Below, in pieces: positions 9,553-18,685 of a stretch of 64,000 nucleotides of DNA (the stretch's first letter is position 1; every line of letters starts with the position of its first letter). Source of the stretch: G965200765 sp965200765 (GTDB lineage Bacteria > Pseudomonadota > Gammaproteobacteria > Arenicellales > JAJDZL01); the NCBI GenBank assembly GCA_965200765.1, contig OZ241380.1, positions 2,170,001 through 2,234,000 on the forward strand, in the 5' to 3' direction. Both the position numbers and the translations under genes were made by a program. A model generated the notes under the pieces. It was not told the DNA's origin. It saw only the letters and a list, made by a program, of their open reading frames with translations, and made no database searches.

Positions 9553-10767
9553 TTACCAGTCTTCCAGTGGATACGAAGTCAATTGTTCGGTACCGGTCTC
9601 GGTAACCAGTATCATCTCCTCGAGTTTGACTCCTTCGCCACCATACTTTGAACCAATGAATGCTTCGACACATAGCGTCATGCCGGCCTCAACCACCCCG
9701 TCGTTGCCTCTTTCTTCAAAATCCGAGCTGTATTTGATCGCAGGATACTCGTCGGTAAGTCCAACTCCGTGAACAACCACCCCGTAACGATTGTCAAAAT
9801 ACTCTTCAGGAATTTTCCAAAATTTTTCAGACATTTCCCTGAAAGCAACACCCGGCTTTACTATTTCCTTGTTGTACTGGATTGATTCAGCCGCCAACGT
9901 GTAAAGCTGGTTCTGTATGCTTGTCGGTTTTTCATCACCGCAAATCCAGGAGCGCGACATATCGCAACAGTAGCCATAGGGTCCAATCAAATCCGTATCA
10001 AAGCTGATCATCTCCCCGCGTTCAACCACTCGTTGCGAGCATTCGCGCATCCATGGATTTGTCCGCGGCCCGGAAGTCAACAGACGACTTTCGATCCACT
10101 CACCGCCAAGGGTAATGTTTGTTTCATGCAATTTGGACCACAGCGCGGTTTCTGTAATCCCCGGCCGCATTGTAGCCCTCATGCTACTGACTGCTTGTTC
10201 GCAAACTTTGATCGAATTCTTCATCAGACCCACTTCTTCCTGGGATTTGATGACTCTGGCGCGTTCCATCACACCTTGACCGCTAACGATATCCAGTCCT
10301 TTGGCAACCAATGAATTCAGACTCGCCGGATTGCAACGGTCCACTGCTAAACGGCGATTTCCGGCACCGTAGGTGTGAACCAAATCAGCGATTTCATCGG
10401 CAAACATCTTTGCGTTGTCTTCGCTGAGGTCACCGGACCAGAAAAAATAGATCGGAATCATGCTGCGATATTCGTCAATCGTTGGCAAATCCTCGGCCAG
10501 AAAAGGTTGATTGCCCATATCGTAGAGAATTACCGGACCATCGGTAGCAACGAAAACACAACGCGCCTCGAAATGCGAACACCAGACTGTAGCATTGGTC
10601 GCGTCGGTAATGTACCTTGCATTGATTTGATCAAAGGCCAACAATCCGGCAACATCCTGTTGCCTCAATTGCTCGCGGACACGATTCAACCGGTAGTGCC
10701 GAACTGTATCCAAATATTCAGGCGGAGTGGTGAATTCCATTGCTCCGTGAAGGCGATTTTTTGGCAT
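9553..10767 (-). CDS. M24 family protein, DddP-like (candidate DMSP lyase), copy 2
   Basis: This is a 404-aa close paralogue of copy 1, nearly colinear without gaps. All key residues are kept at the same positions: Asp257 and Asp259 in FDTDLIG, Asp269 in CCDMSRSW, Tyr328, His333, the putative base Asp339 (HGVGLTDEYP), Glu368 and Glu383. It ends YPLEDW, lacking the extra tail of copy 1. Most differences from copy 1 are conservative, which points to a fairly recent tandem duplication under selection. A purine-rich GAGGGAG site lies upstream of the ATG. Genes of this family act in the cytoplasm on DMSP, giving DMS and acrylate; function here is inferred from the active-site match. Confidence 0.82.
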   Translation of the reverse strand: MPKNRLHGAMEFTTPPEYLDTVRHYRLNRVREQLRQQDVAGLLAFDQINARYITDATNATVWCSHFEARCVFVATDGPVILYDMGNQPFLAEDLPTIDEYRSMIPIYFFWSGDLSEDNAKMFADEIADLVHTYGAGNRRLAVDRCNPASLNSLVAKGLDIVSGQGVMERARVIKSQEEVGLMKNSIKVCEQAVSSMRATMRPGITETALWSKLHETNITLGGEWIESRLLTSGPRTNPWMRECSQRVVERGEMISFDTDLIGPYGYCCDMSRSWICGDEKPTSIQNQLYTLAAESIQYNKEIVKPGVAFREMSEKFWKIPEEYFDNRYGVVVHGVGLTDEYPAIKYSSDFEERGNDGVVEAGMTLCVEAFIGSKYGGEGVKLEEMILVTETGTEQLTSYPLEDW

Positions 10768-11163
10768 GTGTTGTTTACTCCCTCAAGTGAAAAAAGTTGA
10801 AGGAAAATTCTATCTTGCTTTTTTAATTATTTTGCATGAAATATTTTTGTGCTTTCCAGCAATAGAATGAAGAAAAGTTCATTTTATATCAATATCTTGC
10901 AAGAAAATTACACCATCGGTAATACTCATGCAAAAATGAACTTTTTTGGCTCAAGGAAGCTCATTGAAAAGGTATGACCGCATTTACTCCCGACAGGCAA
11001 AATTTGCGGGCTTGGGCATTCCGTTCAAGGATGTAATTCAGTCTGATTGAAAGGGCTACACAGACAATGCTGCCATAGATTTTTTCACTATCAAATCGCT
11101 CTGTTGCCACGCATTTAGCTAGCGATATATCTTTGAAATGGAGGTCTTCCGAAAGCCTTGCTC
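10768..11163. other. Intergenic region with duplicated flanks
   Basis: No convincing gene. The segment 11061-11163, just downstream of copy 3, matches 9449-9552 downstream of copy 2. On the minus strand both can be read as FK(D/E)IS at the start and SEK-Y-GSIV near the end. In the copy-2 flank the frame stops right after GSIV. No start codon with a ribosome site was found, so it is either a decayed small gene or a conserved 3' element. Confidence 0.5.
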
Positions 11164-12378
11164 TTACCAGTTTTCCAATGGATAGGATGTCAGTTGCTCG
11201 CAACCGGTATCTGTAATCAACACCTGTTCTTCAAGCTTTACTCCTTCACCGCCGTGAATGGAACCAATGTACGCCTCAACGCAAAGCGTCATTCCCGGTT
11301 CAAATATTCCATCGTATCCGTATTGTTGATAGTCAAGTTTGTATTTGATTGCCGGGTATTCGTCGGCAAGTCCTACGCCGTGCATGATGACACCGTATCG
11401 ATTATCAACAAACTCATCCGGTATCGTCCAGCATTTCTCGGACGCTTCCCGGAACGACATGCCTGGCTTCAACATATTTACGTGGTGTTGAATTGACTCC
11501 ACTGCAAAGTTGTATAGTCTGGCTTGCTCGTTCGTGGGCTTCTCTTCTCCGCAGATCCATGAACGTGACATGTCGCAACAATAACCGTAGGGACCAATTA
11601 AATCTGTATCAAAACTCACCATGTCACCCTTCTTGATCCTTCTCATGGAACTTTCCCGCATCCAGGGATTGGTGCGCGGACCCGAAGACAGCAAACGAGT
11701 TTCGATCCACTCCCCGCCCAGTGCGATGTTGGTTTCATGCAATTTGGCCCAAAGTGCATTCTCGGTAATTCCAGGGTGCATTGATTCCCGCATCTTGGCG
11801 ACTGCCTGTTCGCAAACTCTGATGGAATATTTCATCAGTTCAAGTTCTTCCGGAGACTTGATGACCCTGGCAAGCTCCATTACATCCTGTCCGTCCACAA
11901 CATCAAGTCCGGCCGCAGTCAGCGCATGAGTACCCGACGGATTACATGAATCAAGTGCTAACCGAAGATTCCCGCCTCCGTAAGTGTTGGTCAGATCAAA
12001 AATCTCTTTGGCAAACCGCTTGGCGTTGTCGTGATGGCGACTCCCGGCCCCGAAAAAATAAACCGGAATCATCCTTCTGTAATCATCTATGGTAGGCAAC
12101 CCCTCCGCCAGATGCGGCATGTCGCCAAAATCAAAAAGAATTACAGGACCTTCTGTCGCCACAAAAACGCAACGCGTTTCGTAGTGCGAGCACCACACCT
12201 GCATATTGGTCGCATCGGTGATGTATCGGGTATTCAACTGGTCAAAAACCAGCAATCCCCCAACATCTTTCTTTTTGAGTTGTTCCCGAACTCGGCCCAA
12301 TCGATATCGCCGAACGTTGTCAAGATTTACAGGTGGAGTGGAGTACTCCATAGCCCCGTGCTGACGAATCTCTGTCAT
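11164..12378 (-). CDS. M24 family protein, DddP-like (candidate DMSP lyase), copy 3
   Basis: This 404-aa member is the most diverged of the tandem trio but keeps every metal ligand and Asp339 (MHGVGLADEYP). The signature SGPRTNPW and the FDTDLIGPYGYCCD block are shared with DddP and with copies 1 and 2. It differs mainly in the creatinase domain (residues 80-165). It starts ATG after a GGGGGAG site, only 30 bases downstream of rtcB on the same strand, so it is probably transcribed with rtcB. The divergence suggests it is the oldest copy, or that it handles a different substrate. Confidence 0.82.
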   Translation of the reverse strand: MTEIRQHGAMEYSTPPVNLDNVRRYRLGRVREQLKKKDVGGLLVFDQLNTRYITDATNMQVWCSHYETRCVFVATEGPVILFDFGDMPHLAEGLPTIDDYRRMIPVYFFGAGSRHHDNAKRFAKEIFDLTNTYGGGNLRLALDSCNPSGTHALTAAGLDVVDGQDVMELARVIKSPEELELMKYSIRVCEQAVAKMRESMHPGITENALWAKLHETNIALGGEWIETRLLSSGPRTNPWMRESSMRRIKKGDMVSFDTDLIGPYGYCCDMSRSWICGEEKPTNEQARLYNFAVESIQHHVNMLKPGMSFREASEKCWTIPDEFVDNRYGVIMHGVGLADEYPAIKYKLDYQQYGYDGIFEPGMTLCVEAYIGSIHGGEGVKLEEQVLITDTGCEQLTSYPLENW

Positions 12379-12408
12379 CTAGCTCCCCCAGGTTGAAAAA
12401 AGAAAGGA

Positions 12409-13605
12409 TTAGCCTTTTACGCAAACCACTTGCTTTAGTTTATGTACTATTTCGACCAAATCTTCCTGATTTTTCATTACCTGATCAATATCTTTGTAAG
12501 CTTGAGGGATTTCATCCAGCACACCCTTGTCCTTACGACACTCTACCCCCGCAGTCTGATGGCATAAATCCTCTACAGAAAACCGCCTTTTCGCCTCTTG
12601 GCGGCTCATTCTTCTACCTGCTCCATGCGCACAGGACTGGAACGACTCGGTCCGGCCTTTGCCACGTACAATATAGGATGCGACTCCCATGCTTCCCGGG
12701 ATGATTCCCATTTCTCCCTTGCCGGCGCGAATTGCGCCTTTGCGGGTGACATACAAGCTCTTGCCAAAATGCACCTCTTTCGCGACGTAGTTGTGATGAC
12801 AATTGACTGCAACTGAAGAAAGGGAAAACTCCGGCAAGCAAGTACGCATGGCATCCAAAATCAAAGTCAGCATCAGTTCGCGGTTTTCCCGAGCATAGTC
12901 TTGCGCCCAATCCACCGCTTCGCAATAGTCGTCGAAATGCTGGGTGCCGTCTGTCAAATACGCCAAGTTGCGGTCCGGCAGGTTTTTGAGATGCACGCCC
13001 ATATCTCTCTGGGCAAGCTGAATGAAGTAGTTTCCGATTGCATTCCCTACACCGCGGCTTCCCGAATGCAACATTATCCATACCCGGTCGTCTTCGTCCA
13101 GACACAACTCGATAAAGTGGTTACCGCCGCCGAGCGTTCCTAGTTGGCGCGGCCAGGTGTTTGAGAATTTCTTGACGCGGCCTGCCAGTCTGGGATGCTT
13201 TTCCTGAATGCGCCTCACGCGCGGCGCAAGTGCTGAAATTTGCTCCGCGGAGGCCTTGGGTTGATGGTGCCGGGCAAAACCGACGGGCACGACCGACTCA
13301 ATCGCTTCGCGAACGCGCGTCAGGCTATCCGGCAACTCGTCGGCCGTCAGAGACAATTGCACGGCCAGCATGCCGCAACCAATATCCACTCCAACCGCCG
13401 AGGGAATAATTGCTTTATGAGTCGGAATCACAGAACCAACCGCGGCACCGATACCGGTGTGTACATCTGGCATTGCAGCAATATGGCCGTGTGTAACTGG
13501 CAACTTTGATACATTGACCAATTGCTCCATTACAGAGTCTTCCATCTCGCTGGTGTAGGCCCTTATCGGCACTCGTCCTTGGTGGACTTCTATTTGTATG
13601 GGCAT
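12409..13605 (-). CDS. rtcB: RtcB family RNA-splicing ligase
   Basis: RtcB joins RNA 2',3'-cyclic phosphate (or 3'-phosphate) and 5'-OH ends using GTP and Mn2+. The 398-aa protein shows MPDVHTGIGAAVGS (45-58), the metal-binding Cys78 in GVDIGCGM, His163 in GGGNHFIEL, HSGSRGVGN (180-188) and His327 in CAHGAGRRMSR, which is the residue that takes up GMP. The length fits the shorter bacterial subtype rather than the ~480-aa archaeal form. Neither RtcA nor the regulator RtcR is in the window. The DddP-like copy 3 follows 30 bases downstream on the same strand, so they may form an operon, although no functional link is obvious. Confidence 0.95.
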   Translation of the reverse strand: MPIQIEVHQGRVPIRAYTSEMEDSVMEQLVNVSKLPVTHGHIAAMPDVHTGIGAAVGSVIPTHKAIIPSAVGVDIGCGMLAVQLSLTADELPDSLTRVREAIESVVPVGFARHHQPKASAEQISALAPRVRRIQEKHPRLAGRVKKFSNTWPRQLGTLGGGNHFIELCLDEDDRVWIMLHSGSRGVGNAIGNYFIQLAQRDMGVHLKNLPDRNLAYLTDGTQHFDDYCEAVDWAQDYARENRELMLTLILDAMRTCLPEFSLSSVAVNCHHNYVAKEVHFGKSLYVTRKGAIRAGKGEMGIIPGSMGVASYIVRGKGRTESFQSCAHGAGRRMSRQEAKRRFSVEDLCHQTAGVECRKDKGVLDEIPQAYKDIDQVMKNQEDLVEIVHKLKQVVCVKG

Positions 13606-14214
13606 TGTTCTTTCAATTTGAATGAGTTTCTCATGGTCGTTTTGTTAAAGCGAACAACCATCAAATCACCACGTTTTAGAGTTCCCTTGAACAGAAAACC
13701 GTCAAATGGTGGGGTAGGTACATGCCGTGACAGACAGGAATGTACCCAAAACAACTACTGAAAATCAACTGAAGTTTGACCAGTGTGCCTGAAATCCGCA
13801 AACAACCACACCTCGGCTGACTTTCCGCCCACAAATAATACATGAGATTCCATGACCAACTATGAAAAATATACAACACAGGCCACTTGTCAAGGAGTTT
13901 AGACCAACCACTTGACCTACGGAATACACAGTATTCACTACAAAACCAACCCTCGGACTTGAAAATTCTACCAAGGGGCTAGCGCGTTGCATTTCTGAAC
14001 ATCGAACTGAAACTACTTGATTGCGAATGGATGTTTCCGCAAAAATCGGGGTGCAATTCTGCAAATATGCAGTTTTTCAGAAGGCGTTGAATGGTTCAAT
14101 CAGAAAAAATTGATTCTGCGCGAAGTAATTTGCTGTATTATGTTTTTTATCTGATTAAACTTAATACTGACTTATTCAACATTTTTTTCGTATTGAAAAG
14201 GAGGCTATAAAGAT
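13606..14214. other. Divergent intergenic region between rtcB and ABC importer genes
   Basis: No gene is supported in these 609 bases; translations on both strands look random. It must hold the promoters for rtcB (leftward) and for the importer genes (rightward). Near the importer side there is an AT-rich stretch at about 14120-14190 with candidate -10 elements. The gapped palindrome CTGCAAATATGCAG at 14059-14072 contains TGCA half-sites like those upstream of the ADI-like gene. A strong AAGGAGG ribosome site at 14198-14204 fixes the start at 14215. Confidence 0.5.
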
Positions 14215-15318
14215 ATGAAGTTACTTCATAGTCCCAAATTATTTGCTTCGATTACTGGAGCAACACTATTGGTTGCCGGTGGCTTTGCGGCAACACAGGC
14301 ACAGGAGCTGACCGTCGTTTCTTGGGGTGGCGCTTACTCTGCAAGCCAGCAAAAAGCCTATCACGACCCATACATGGCAGCTAACCCGGGTGTTACGATC
14401 GTCAATGACGACTCAGCTTCGGAAGGCGTTGCGAAATTGCGCGCCCAGGCAGAAGTTGGAAACGTAACTTGGGATCTGCTGGATGCCATTGCTGCTGATG
14501 CAATCACACTCTGCGACGAAGGCCTGATTGAAGAAATCGACCACGACGCAGTACTCGCCGCTGCACCTGACGGAACTTCGGCCAGTCAGGACTTTGGTGA
14601 ACTGATTGTTTCTCCGTGCTTCGTTCCTCAAATCGTTTATTCAACAACATTCGGGTATCGAACCGACTTGGTCGCGACTGCTCCGACTGGAATTGCTGAC
14701 GTATTTGACCTGAACAAGATTCCAGGCAAACGCTCATTGGAAAAGAAGCCGATCAATAATATGGAATGGGCTTTGATTGCTGATGGCGTCTCTGCAGACA
14801 ATGTCTATGATGTGCTGGATACCCCCGAAGGTGTAAGCCGCGCATTTGCAAAACTTGACGCGATCAAGGACCAAGTCGTCTGGTGGACGCGTGGTGCTCA
14901 ACCACCGCAACTGCTTGCTGATGGTGAAGTCGTAATTGCTTCGGCCTACAATGGGCGACTGTTCTCGGCAATTGAAGAAGAAAAGCAACCAATCGCCATG
15001 ATGTGGGAGTGGCAAGTATTCGACATTGATGGCTGGGTAGTACCGGTAGGAACTCCCGATCGGGATGCAGTGCTGACGTACCTGAAATTTGCAACGGATA
15101 CACAACGACTTGCAGACCAGGCGAAGTACATCTCTTATGGTCCTGCCAGATTGTCATCGGCACCCTTGGTTGGCAAGCACGATACTCTCGGAATCGATAT
15201 GGCACCTCACATGCCAACCGATCCGAATAATGCAAAAAATACACTACTGTTCAACTATGAATGGTGGGCTGACAATCAAGATGATTTGAATGAGAGATTC
15301 AATTCCTGGTTGCAGTAG
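14215..15318 (+). CDS. ABC transporter periplasmic substrate-binding protein, PotD/spermidine-putrescine type
   Basis: The 367-aa protein has a clear signal peptide: positively charged start, hydrophobic core (about residues 12-25) and cleavage after TQAQ near residue 31. The mature part starts ELTVVSWGGAYS, typical of the polyamine/iron class of solute-binding proteins (type II fold). It binds a small, often cationic, solute in the periplasm and delivers it to the two permeases encoded next. The ATG is preceded by AAGGAGG. The residues that contact ligand cannot be assigned by eye. Given the genes on either side (DddP-like enzymes and an amidinohydrolase), polyamines, guanidino compounds or sulfonium/betaine osmolytes are plausible cargo. 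Confidence 0.9.
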   Translation: MKLLHSPKLFASITGATLLVAGGFAATQAQELTVVSWGGAYSASQQKAYHDPYMAANPGVTIVNDDSASEGVAKLRAQAEVGNVTWDLLDAIAADAITLCDEGLIEEIDHDAVLAAAPDGTSASQDFGELIVSPCFVPQIVYSTTFGYRTDLVATAPTGIADVFDLNKIPGKRSLEKKPINNMEWALIADGVSADNVYDVLDTPEGVSRAFAKLDAIKDQVVWWTRGAQPPQLLADGEVVIASAYNGRLFSAIEEEKQPIAMMWEWQVFDIDGWVVPVGTPDRDAVLTYLKFATDTQRLADQAKYISYGPARLSSAPLVGKHDTLGIDMAPHMPTDPNNAKNTLLFNYEWWADNQDDLNERFNSWLQ

Positions 15319-15391
15319 GTAATACTGGATGATGTCTGGGCGCACAGACCCCTGTGCGTCCGGACATTTTGCTCAACCGCCGTAATTCGAT

Positions 15392-16666
15392 ATGGCTTCA
15401 GTTGAAACCGCACCATCCAAAGAAGTCATCACGACAGTTGACGGCACTCCTTTGAAGGTAAGCCTTGCGCGGGCTCTTCGAAGAGAAAAACTCAGGGCGG
15501 CGCTTTTGGTGGCACCGCTCTTTCTGTACATTACCATCACATTCTTTTTCCCGATTGGCGACATGCTGTTCCGGGGAGTTGAAGATCCGATTGTTTCCAG
15601 CTATCTTCCCAATACCGCAAAAGAACTGCAACGCTGGGACGATACGACGAACGAGCTACCGGACGAACAAACATTTGCCGCACTCGTTGCAGACGTGTCG
15701 GCAGGTGCAGAGGACAAGCTGATCACACGGGTTGGCAAACGCCTGAATTACGAAAAACCGGGAATGTCCAGCCTGTTCAGAAAATCACAACGCCGCTTGC
15801 CCAGAATTGAGGAAGGACCCTACAAGGAAGCTGTAATCGAGGTAGACAAGAAGTGGGGTGATGTCGAAACCTGGAAAGTGGTCAAGACGTTCAGTCCACC
15901 GTACACCTCCGGTTATTTCTTTCACGCTATCGATATGAAACTTGAGCCGGGCGGAGAAATCAGGCGCAAAGGAGAAGATGAACGAATCTATTTGCAACTG
16001 TTCTGGAAAACTCTTTACCTGAGCGGCCTGATTACGCTGTTTACACTGATTCTGGGTTATCCAATCGCGTATCTGCTTGCAACACTTCCACTGAAGACAG
16101 GCAATGTGCTGTTGATGCTAGTACTGTTGCCGTTCTGGACATCGTTGCTCGTACGAACTACATCGTGGATTGCCTTGCTACAGCGAGAAGGTGTGATCAA
16201 TGATTTACTTGTCGCTGTTGGTTTCATTGACACAGAAAACCGACTGGCGATGATCCACAATGCGACTGGCACTGTTGTTGCCATGACTCACATTTTGTTG
16301 CCGTTTATGATTTTACCGCTCTACAGTGTGATGAAGACTATACCGCCGAGTTATGTACGCGCCGCGGTATCACTTGGAGCGCATCCTTTTTCCGCCTTCT
16401 GGCAAGTTTATGCCCCGAATACCGTTCCGGGAATCGGTGCTGGTGGAATTCTGGTGTTCATACTGGCGATTGGTTACTACATCACTCCCGCTCTGGTAGG
16501 CGGAACTTCGGGAACATTCATCAGCAACCTGATCGCTTACCATGTTTCGGTGTCGCTGAATTGGGGACTGGCGGCCGCATTGGGTATTCTGCTACTGGGT
16601 CTGGTACTGGTGCTCTACATCGTCTACGACAAGATCGTCGGCATTGACAATATGAAGCTGGGTTAG
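15392..16666 (+). CDS. ABC transporter permease, PotB type, with long N-terminal insertion
   Basis: This inner-membrane permease has 424 aa. The first membrane segment (about 36-58) is followed by an unusually long hydrophilic stretch (about 60-205) predicted to be periplasmic, then five further membrane segments. The EAA-like loop VRAAVSLGAHPFSAFWQVY, which contacts the ATPase, is present at about residues 325-343. Typical PotB proteins are about 285 aa, so the extra domain accounts for the difference. Such insertions are known in a subgroup of PotB-like permeases from marine and soil proteobacteria. It follows the binding-protein gene by 73 bases and ends 2 bases before the partner permease. 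Confidence 0.9.
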   Translation: MASVETAPSKEVITTVDGTPLKVSLARALRREKLRAALLVAPLFLYITITFFFPIGDMLFRGVEDPIVSSYLPNTAKELQRWDDTTNELPDEQTFAALVADVSAGAEDKLITRVGKRLNYEKPGMSSLFRKSQRRLPRIEEGPYKEAVIEVDKKWGDVETWKVVKTFSPPYTSGYFFHAIDMKLEPGGEIRRKGEDERIYLQLFWKTLYLSGLITLFTLILGYPIAYLLATLPLKTGNVLLMLVLLPFWTSLLVRTTSWIALLQREGVINDLLVAVGFIDTENRLAMIHNATGTVVAMTHILLPFMILPLYSVMKTIPPSYVRAAVSLGAHPFSAFWQVYAPNTVPGIGAGGILVFILAIGYYITPALVGGTSGTFISNLIAYHVSVSLNWGLAAALGILLLGLVLVLYIVYDKIVGIDNMKLG

Positions 16667-16668
16667 AT

Positions 16669-17523
16669 ATGGCAAGACCACAACCCTACGCAAGCCCGAT
16701 CGAAAAGATTTGGTACTACGCGTTCCGCATAATTTGCGGCGCAATCTTCCTGTTTCTGATTTTTCCGTTGCTGGTGATTGTTCCGTTGTCATTCAATGCG
16801 GTACCGTTCTTTACCTTCACACCTGAAATGCTTTCGTTTGACCCGGCCGGTTATTCAATGCGCTGGTATAACGATTTTTTCACCAATTTGAACTGGCGAG
16901 GCGCAGTCAATAACAGTTTTATCATTGCGATCTTTTCCACCCTCATTGCAACTGGATTGGGCACTCTTGCAGCACTTGGACTGAGTCGGCCGCACATGCC
17001 GTACAAGACAACCCTGATGACTCTGCTGATTTCACCCATGATCGTTCCGTTGATCATTTCAGCTTGCGGTATGTTTTTCTTTTATTCCCGAATGGGTCTG
17101 CAAGGAACTCATCTTGGAGTCATTTTTGCTCATGCGGCTCTGGGTACGCCATTTGTGGTGATTACAGTCACCGCGACAATGGTCGGATTCGATCATAGTC
17201 TGATACGTGCGGCGGCAAGTTTGGGGGCCTCAGGAACCACAACATTCTTCAAAATCATTGTGCCGTTGATTACCCCGGGAGTCATCTCCGGCGCGCTGTT
17301 CGCATTCATTACTTCATTCGACGAAGTTGTCGTCATTCTGTTTGTGGGGAGTCACGAACAGCGAACCATACCTTGGCAGATGTTTTCGGGAATTCGGGAA
17401 CATATCAGCCCGACGATTCTGGCGGTGGCGACGTTGCTGGTCCTGCTGTCGATTTTGCTGTTGGTTACTGTTGAACTATTACGCAGAAGGTCGGACCGAT
17501 TGCGCGGAATGACAGCAAGATAA
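16669..17523 (+). CDS. ABC transporter permease, PotC type
   Basis: This is the second permease of the importer, 284 aa with six predicted membrane helices and the EAA loop IRAAASLGASGTTTFFKII (about residues 181-199). The length is normal for PotC. It lies 2 bases after the first permease gene, implying translational coupling. No ATP-binding subunit gene follows; the next gene is on the other strand. The ATPase must therefore be encoded elsewhere or be shared with another polyamine-class importer. Confidence 0.92.
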   Translation: MARPQPYASPIEKIWYYAFRIICGAIFLFLIFPLLVIVPLSFNAVPFFTFTPEMLSFDPAGYSMRWYNDFFTNLNWRGAVNNSFIIAIFSTLIATGLGTLAALGLSRPHMPYKTTLMTLLISPMIVPLIISACGMFFFYSRMGLQGTHLGVIFAHAALGTPFVVITVTATMVGFDHSLIRAAASLGASGTTTFFKIIVPLITPGVISGALFAFITSFDEVVVILFVGSHEQRTIPWQMFSGIREHISPTILAVATLLVLLSILLLVTVELLRRRSDRLRGMTAR

Positions 17524-17565
17524 ACTTGCACAAGTTCCAATCAGCCACAATTTCAGGAAAGACCG

Positions 17566-17588
17566 CGAAGATACGCGGAGAATCTTCG
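17566..17588 (+). terminator. Possible terminator of the ABC importer operon
   Basis: The arms CGAAGAT (17566-17572) and ATCTTCG (17582-17588) are perfect complements around a 9-base loop and are followed by GTTTTGGG. It lies about 40 bases past the last permease gene. The T tract is short, so termination efficiency is doubtful. Confidence 0.35.
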
Positions 17589-17661
17589 GTTTTGGGTACG
17601 GGTATCCCCGCATTCGACAACTCGGAAGTCCCAAAGTCTTTCAGGACTTACGAAAACCCAA

Positions 17662-18591
17662 TCAACTGATAGCCGACAAGCGTTCTCGTCTGAGTGCTTG
17701 GCTTAGGCAGTGTACTCCGCCTCCGCCCAATGTGAACATTGACATATCCGGAGCATAAACTTCAAAGCCCAAGCTTCGCATCTGCTCATTCAATTTCGTC
17801 GCTCCCGACATTGACAGAACCTTGTCATCGCCAAGTGCCACCAGATTGACACCCAGATTCCTCGCTTCACTGAAGCCAACATCCACGAATTGATAGCCGC
17901 GGTCATCCAGCAACTGCACCAACCACGGCTCCAGCGCGTCCTTGCATGCCACAATCAACTTCTCTGCCAGTGGCACAACCAATCCGTCCATGTGAACAAA
18001 TTCTCTTGAATTGGGAACCAGTACCGCTTCCCAACCCCTTTCCTGAACAAACTTGCAAACTTGCTCGGAACCTTCTTTTTCGGACCGCTCGCCGCAATAG
18101 CCAACCAGAACCAATCCAGGTTCCAGAATGACAAAATCACCACCTTCAAAGTGGCCGGCCGTGGCATATTCCCAGATTGGAATGTTGTTCTCCTGATAGA
18201 ACCGAATGGCGGTAACATAATCTGCACGCCTGCACTTCACCTGCATGTGACAAATCAGTGCACCCCAAGGTGTCATGACTGAACTGTCCCGTGCAAAAAA
18301 GTTTCTGTGAAGGACTTCATCAGCGTCGATGTAATGGCAGTTCACACCAATTTCTTCATAGATGCTGACCATCTCTGCATGTTGACGCAACGCCAGGTCC
18401 AAATCAAACTTGTGCCCGGTGTGGTCCGCATTTGCCAATGTACGTCCAATAATCGGACCAGCTTCGACCCAGCGATAATGAATCGGCCGGCCCAGCAGAA
18501 CATCTGTGAGTTTCGCATAGTCATTGTCTATGCCCCAGTAGCGGTCCACAAACTCTGTATCCGCTACTGCAAATTTTGTCTTCATTAGCAT
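17662..18591 (-). CDS. Arginine deiminase/dimethylargininase (DDAH) family amidinohydrolase
   Basis: This 309-aa enzyme belongs to the guanidino-group-modifying superfamily, which hydrolyses guanidino carbons through a Cys-His-Glu set. The visible catalytic residues are Glu149 in HFEGGDF, His200 in REFVHMDG and the nucleophile Cys295 in GGGGVHCLSQA; Asp102 in FARDSSV binds the guanidino group in relatives. The length fits DDAH or single-domain ADI-like proteins rather than 410-aa arginine deiminases. A Met three codons in is an alternative start. It is convergent with the importer genes, which suggests the importer could supply a guanidino compound such as arginine, methylarginine or a related osmolyte. 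The exact substrate is not determined. Confidence 0.85.
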   Translation of the reverse strand: MLMKTKFAVADTEFVDRYWGIDNDYAKLTDVLLGRPIHYRWVEAGPIIGRTLANADHTGHKFDLDLALRQHAEMVSIYEEIGVNCHYIDADEVLHRNFFARDSSVMTPWGALICHMQVKCRRADYVTAIRFYQENNIPIWEYATAGHFEGGDFVILEPGLVLVGYCGERSEKEGSEQVCKFVQERGWEAVLVPNSREFVHMDGLVVPLAEKLIVACKDALEPWLVQLLDDRGYQFVDVGFSEARNLGVNLVALGDDKVLSMSGATKLNEQMRSLGFEVYAPDMSMFTLGGGGVHCLSQALRRERLSAIS

Positions 18592-18685
18592 GGCAACCTT
18601 TCCTCCGAAAATGTGTCACACTTGAAAATGAATCGTTGCAGTTTCGAGCTGGTTTCACTGCAAATGGTTTTCATGCAAATTGTAC

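Noticed and set aside
7928..12378. M24 trio as Xaa-Pro peptidases or ectoine hydrolase DoeA
   Set aside because: The sequence blocks around the metal site and the Asp six residues after the HGVGL His follow DddP. The DoeA N-terminal region as I recall it is different.
13765..14064. Open frame of 99 codons on the minus strand between rtcB and the importer
   Set aside because: Composition looks random, no ribosome site is present and no recognisable motif. It occupies the divergent promoter region.
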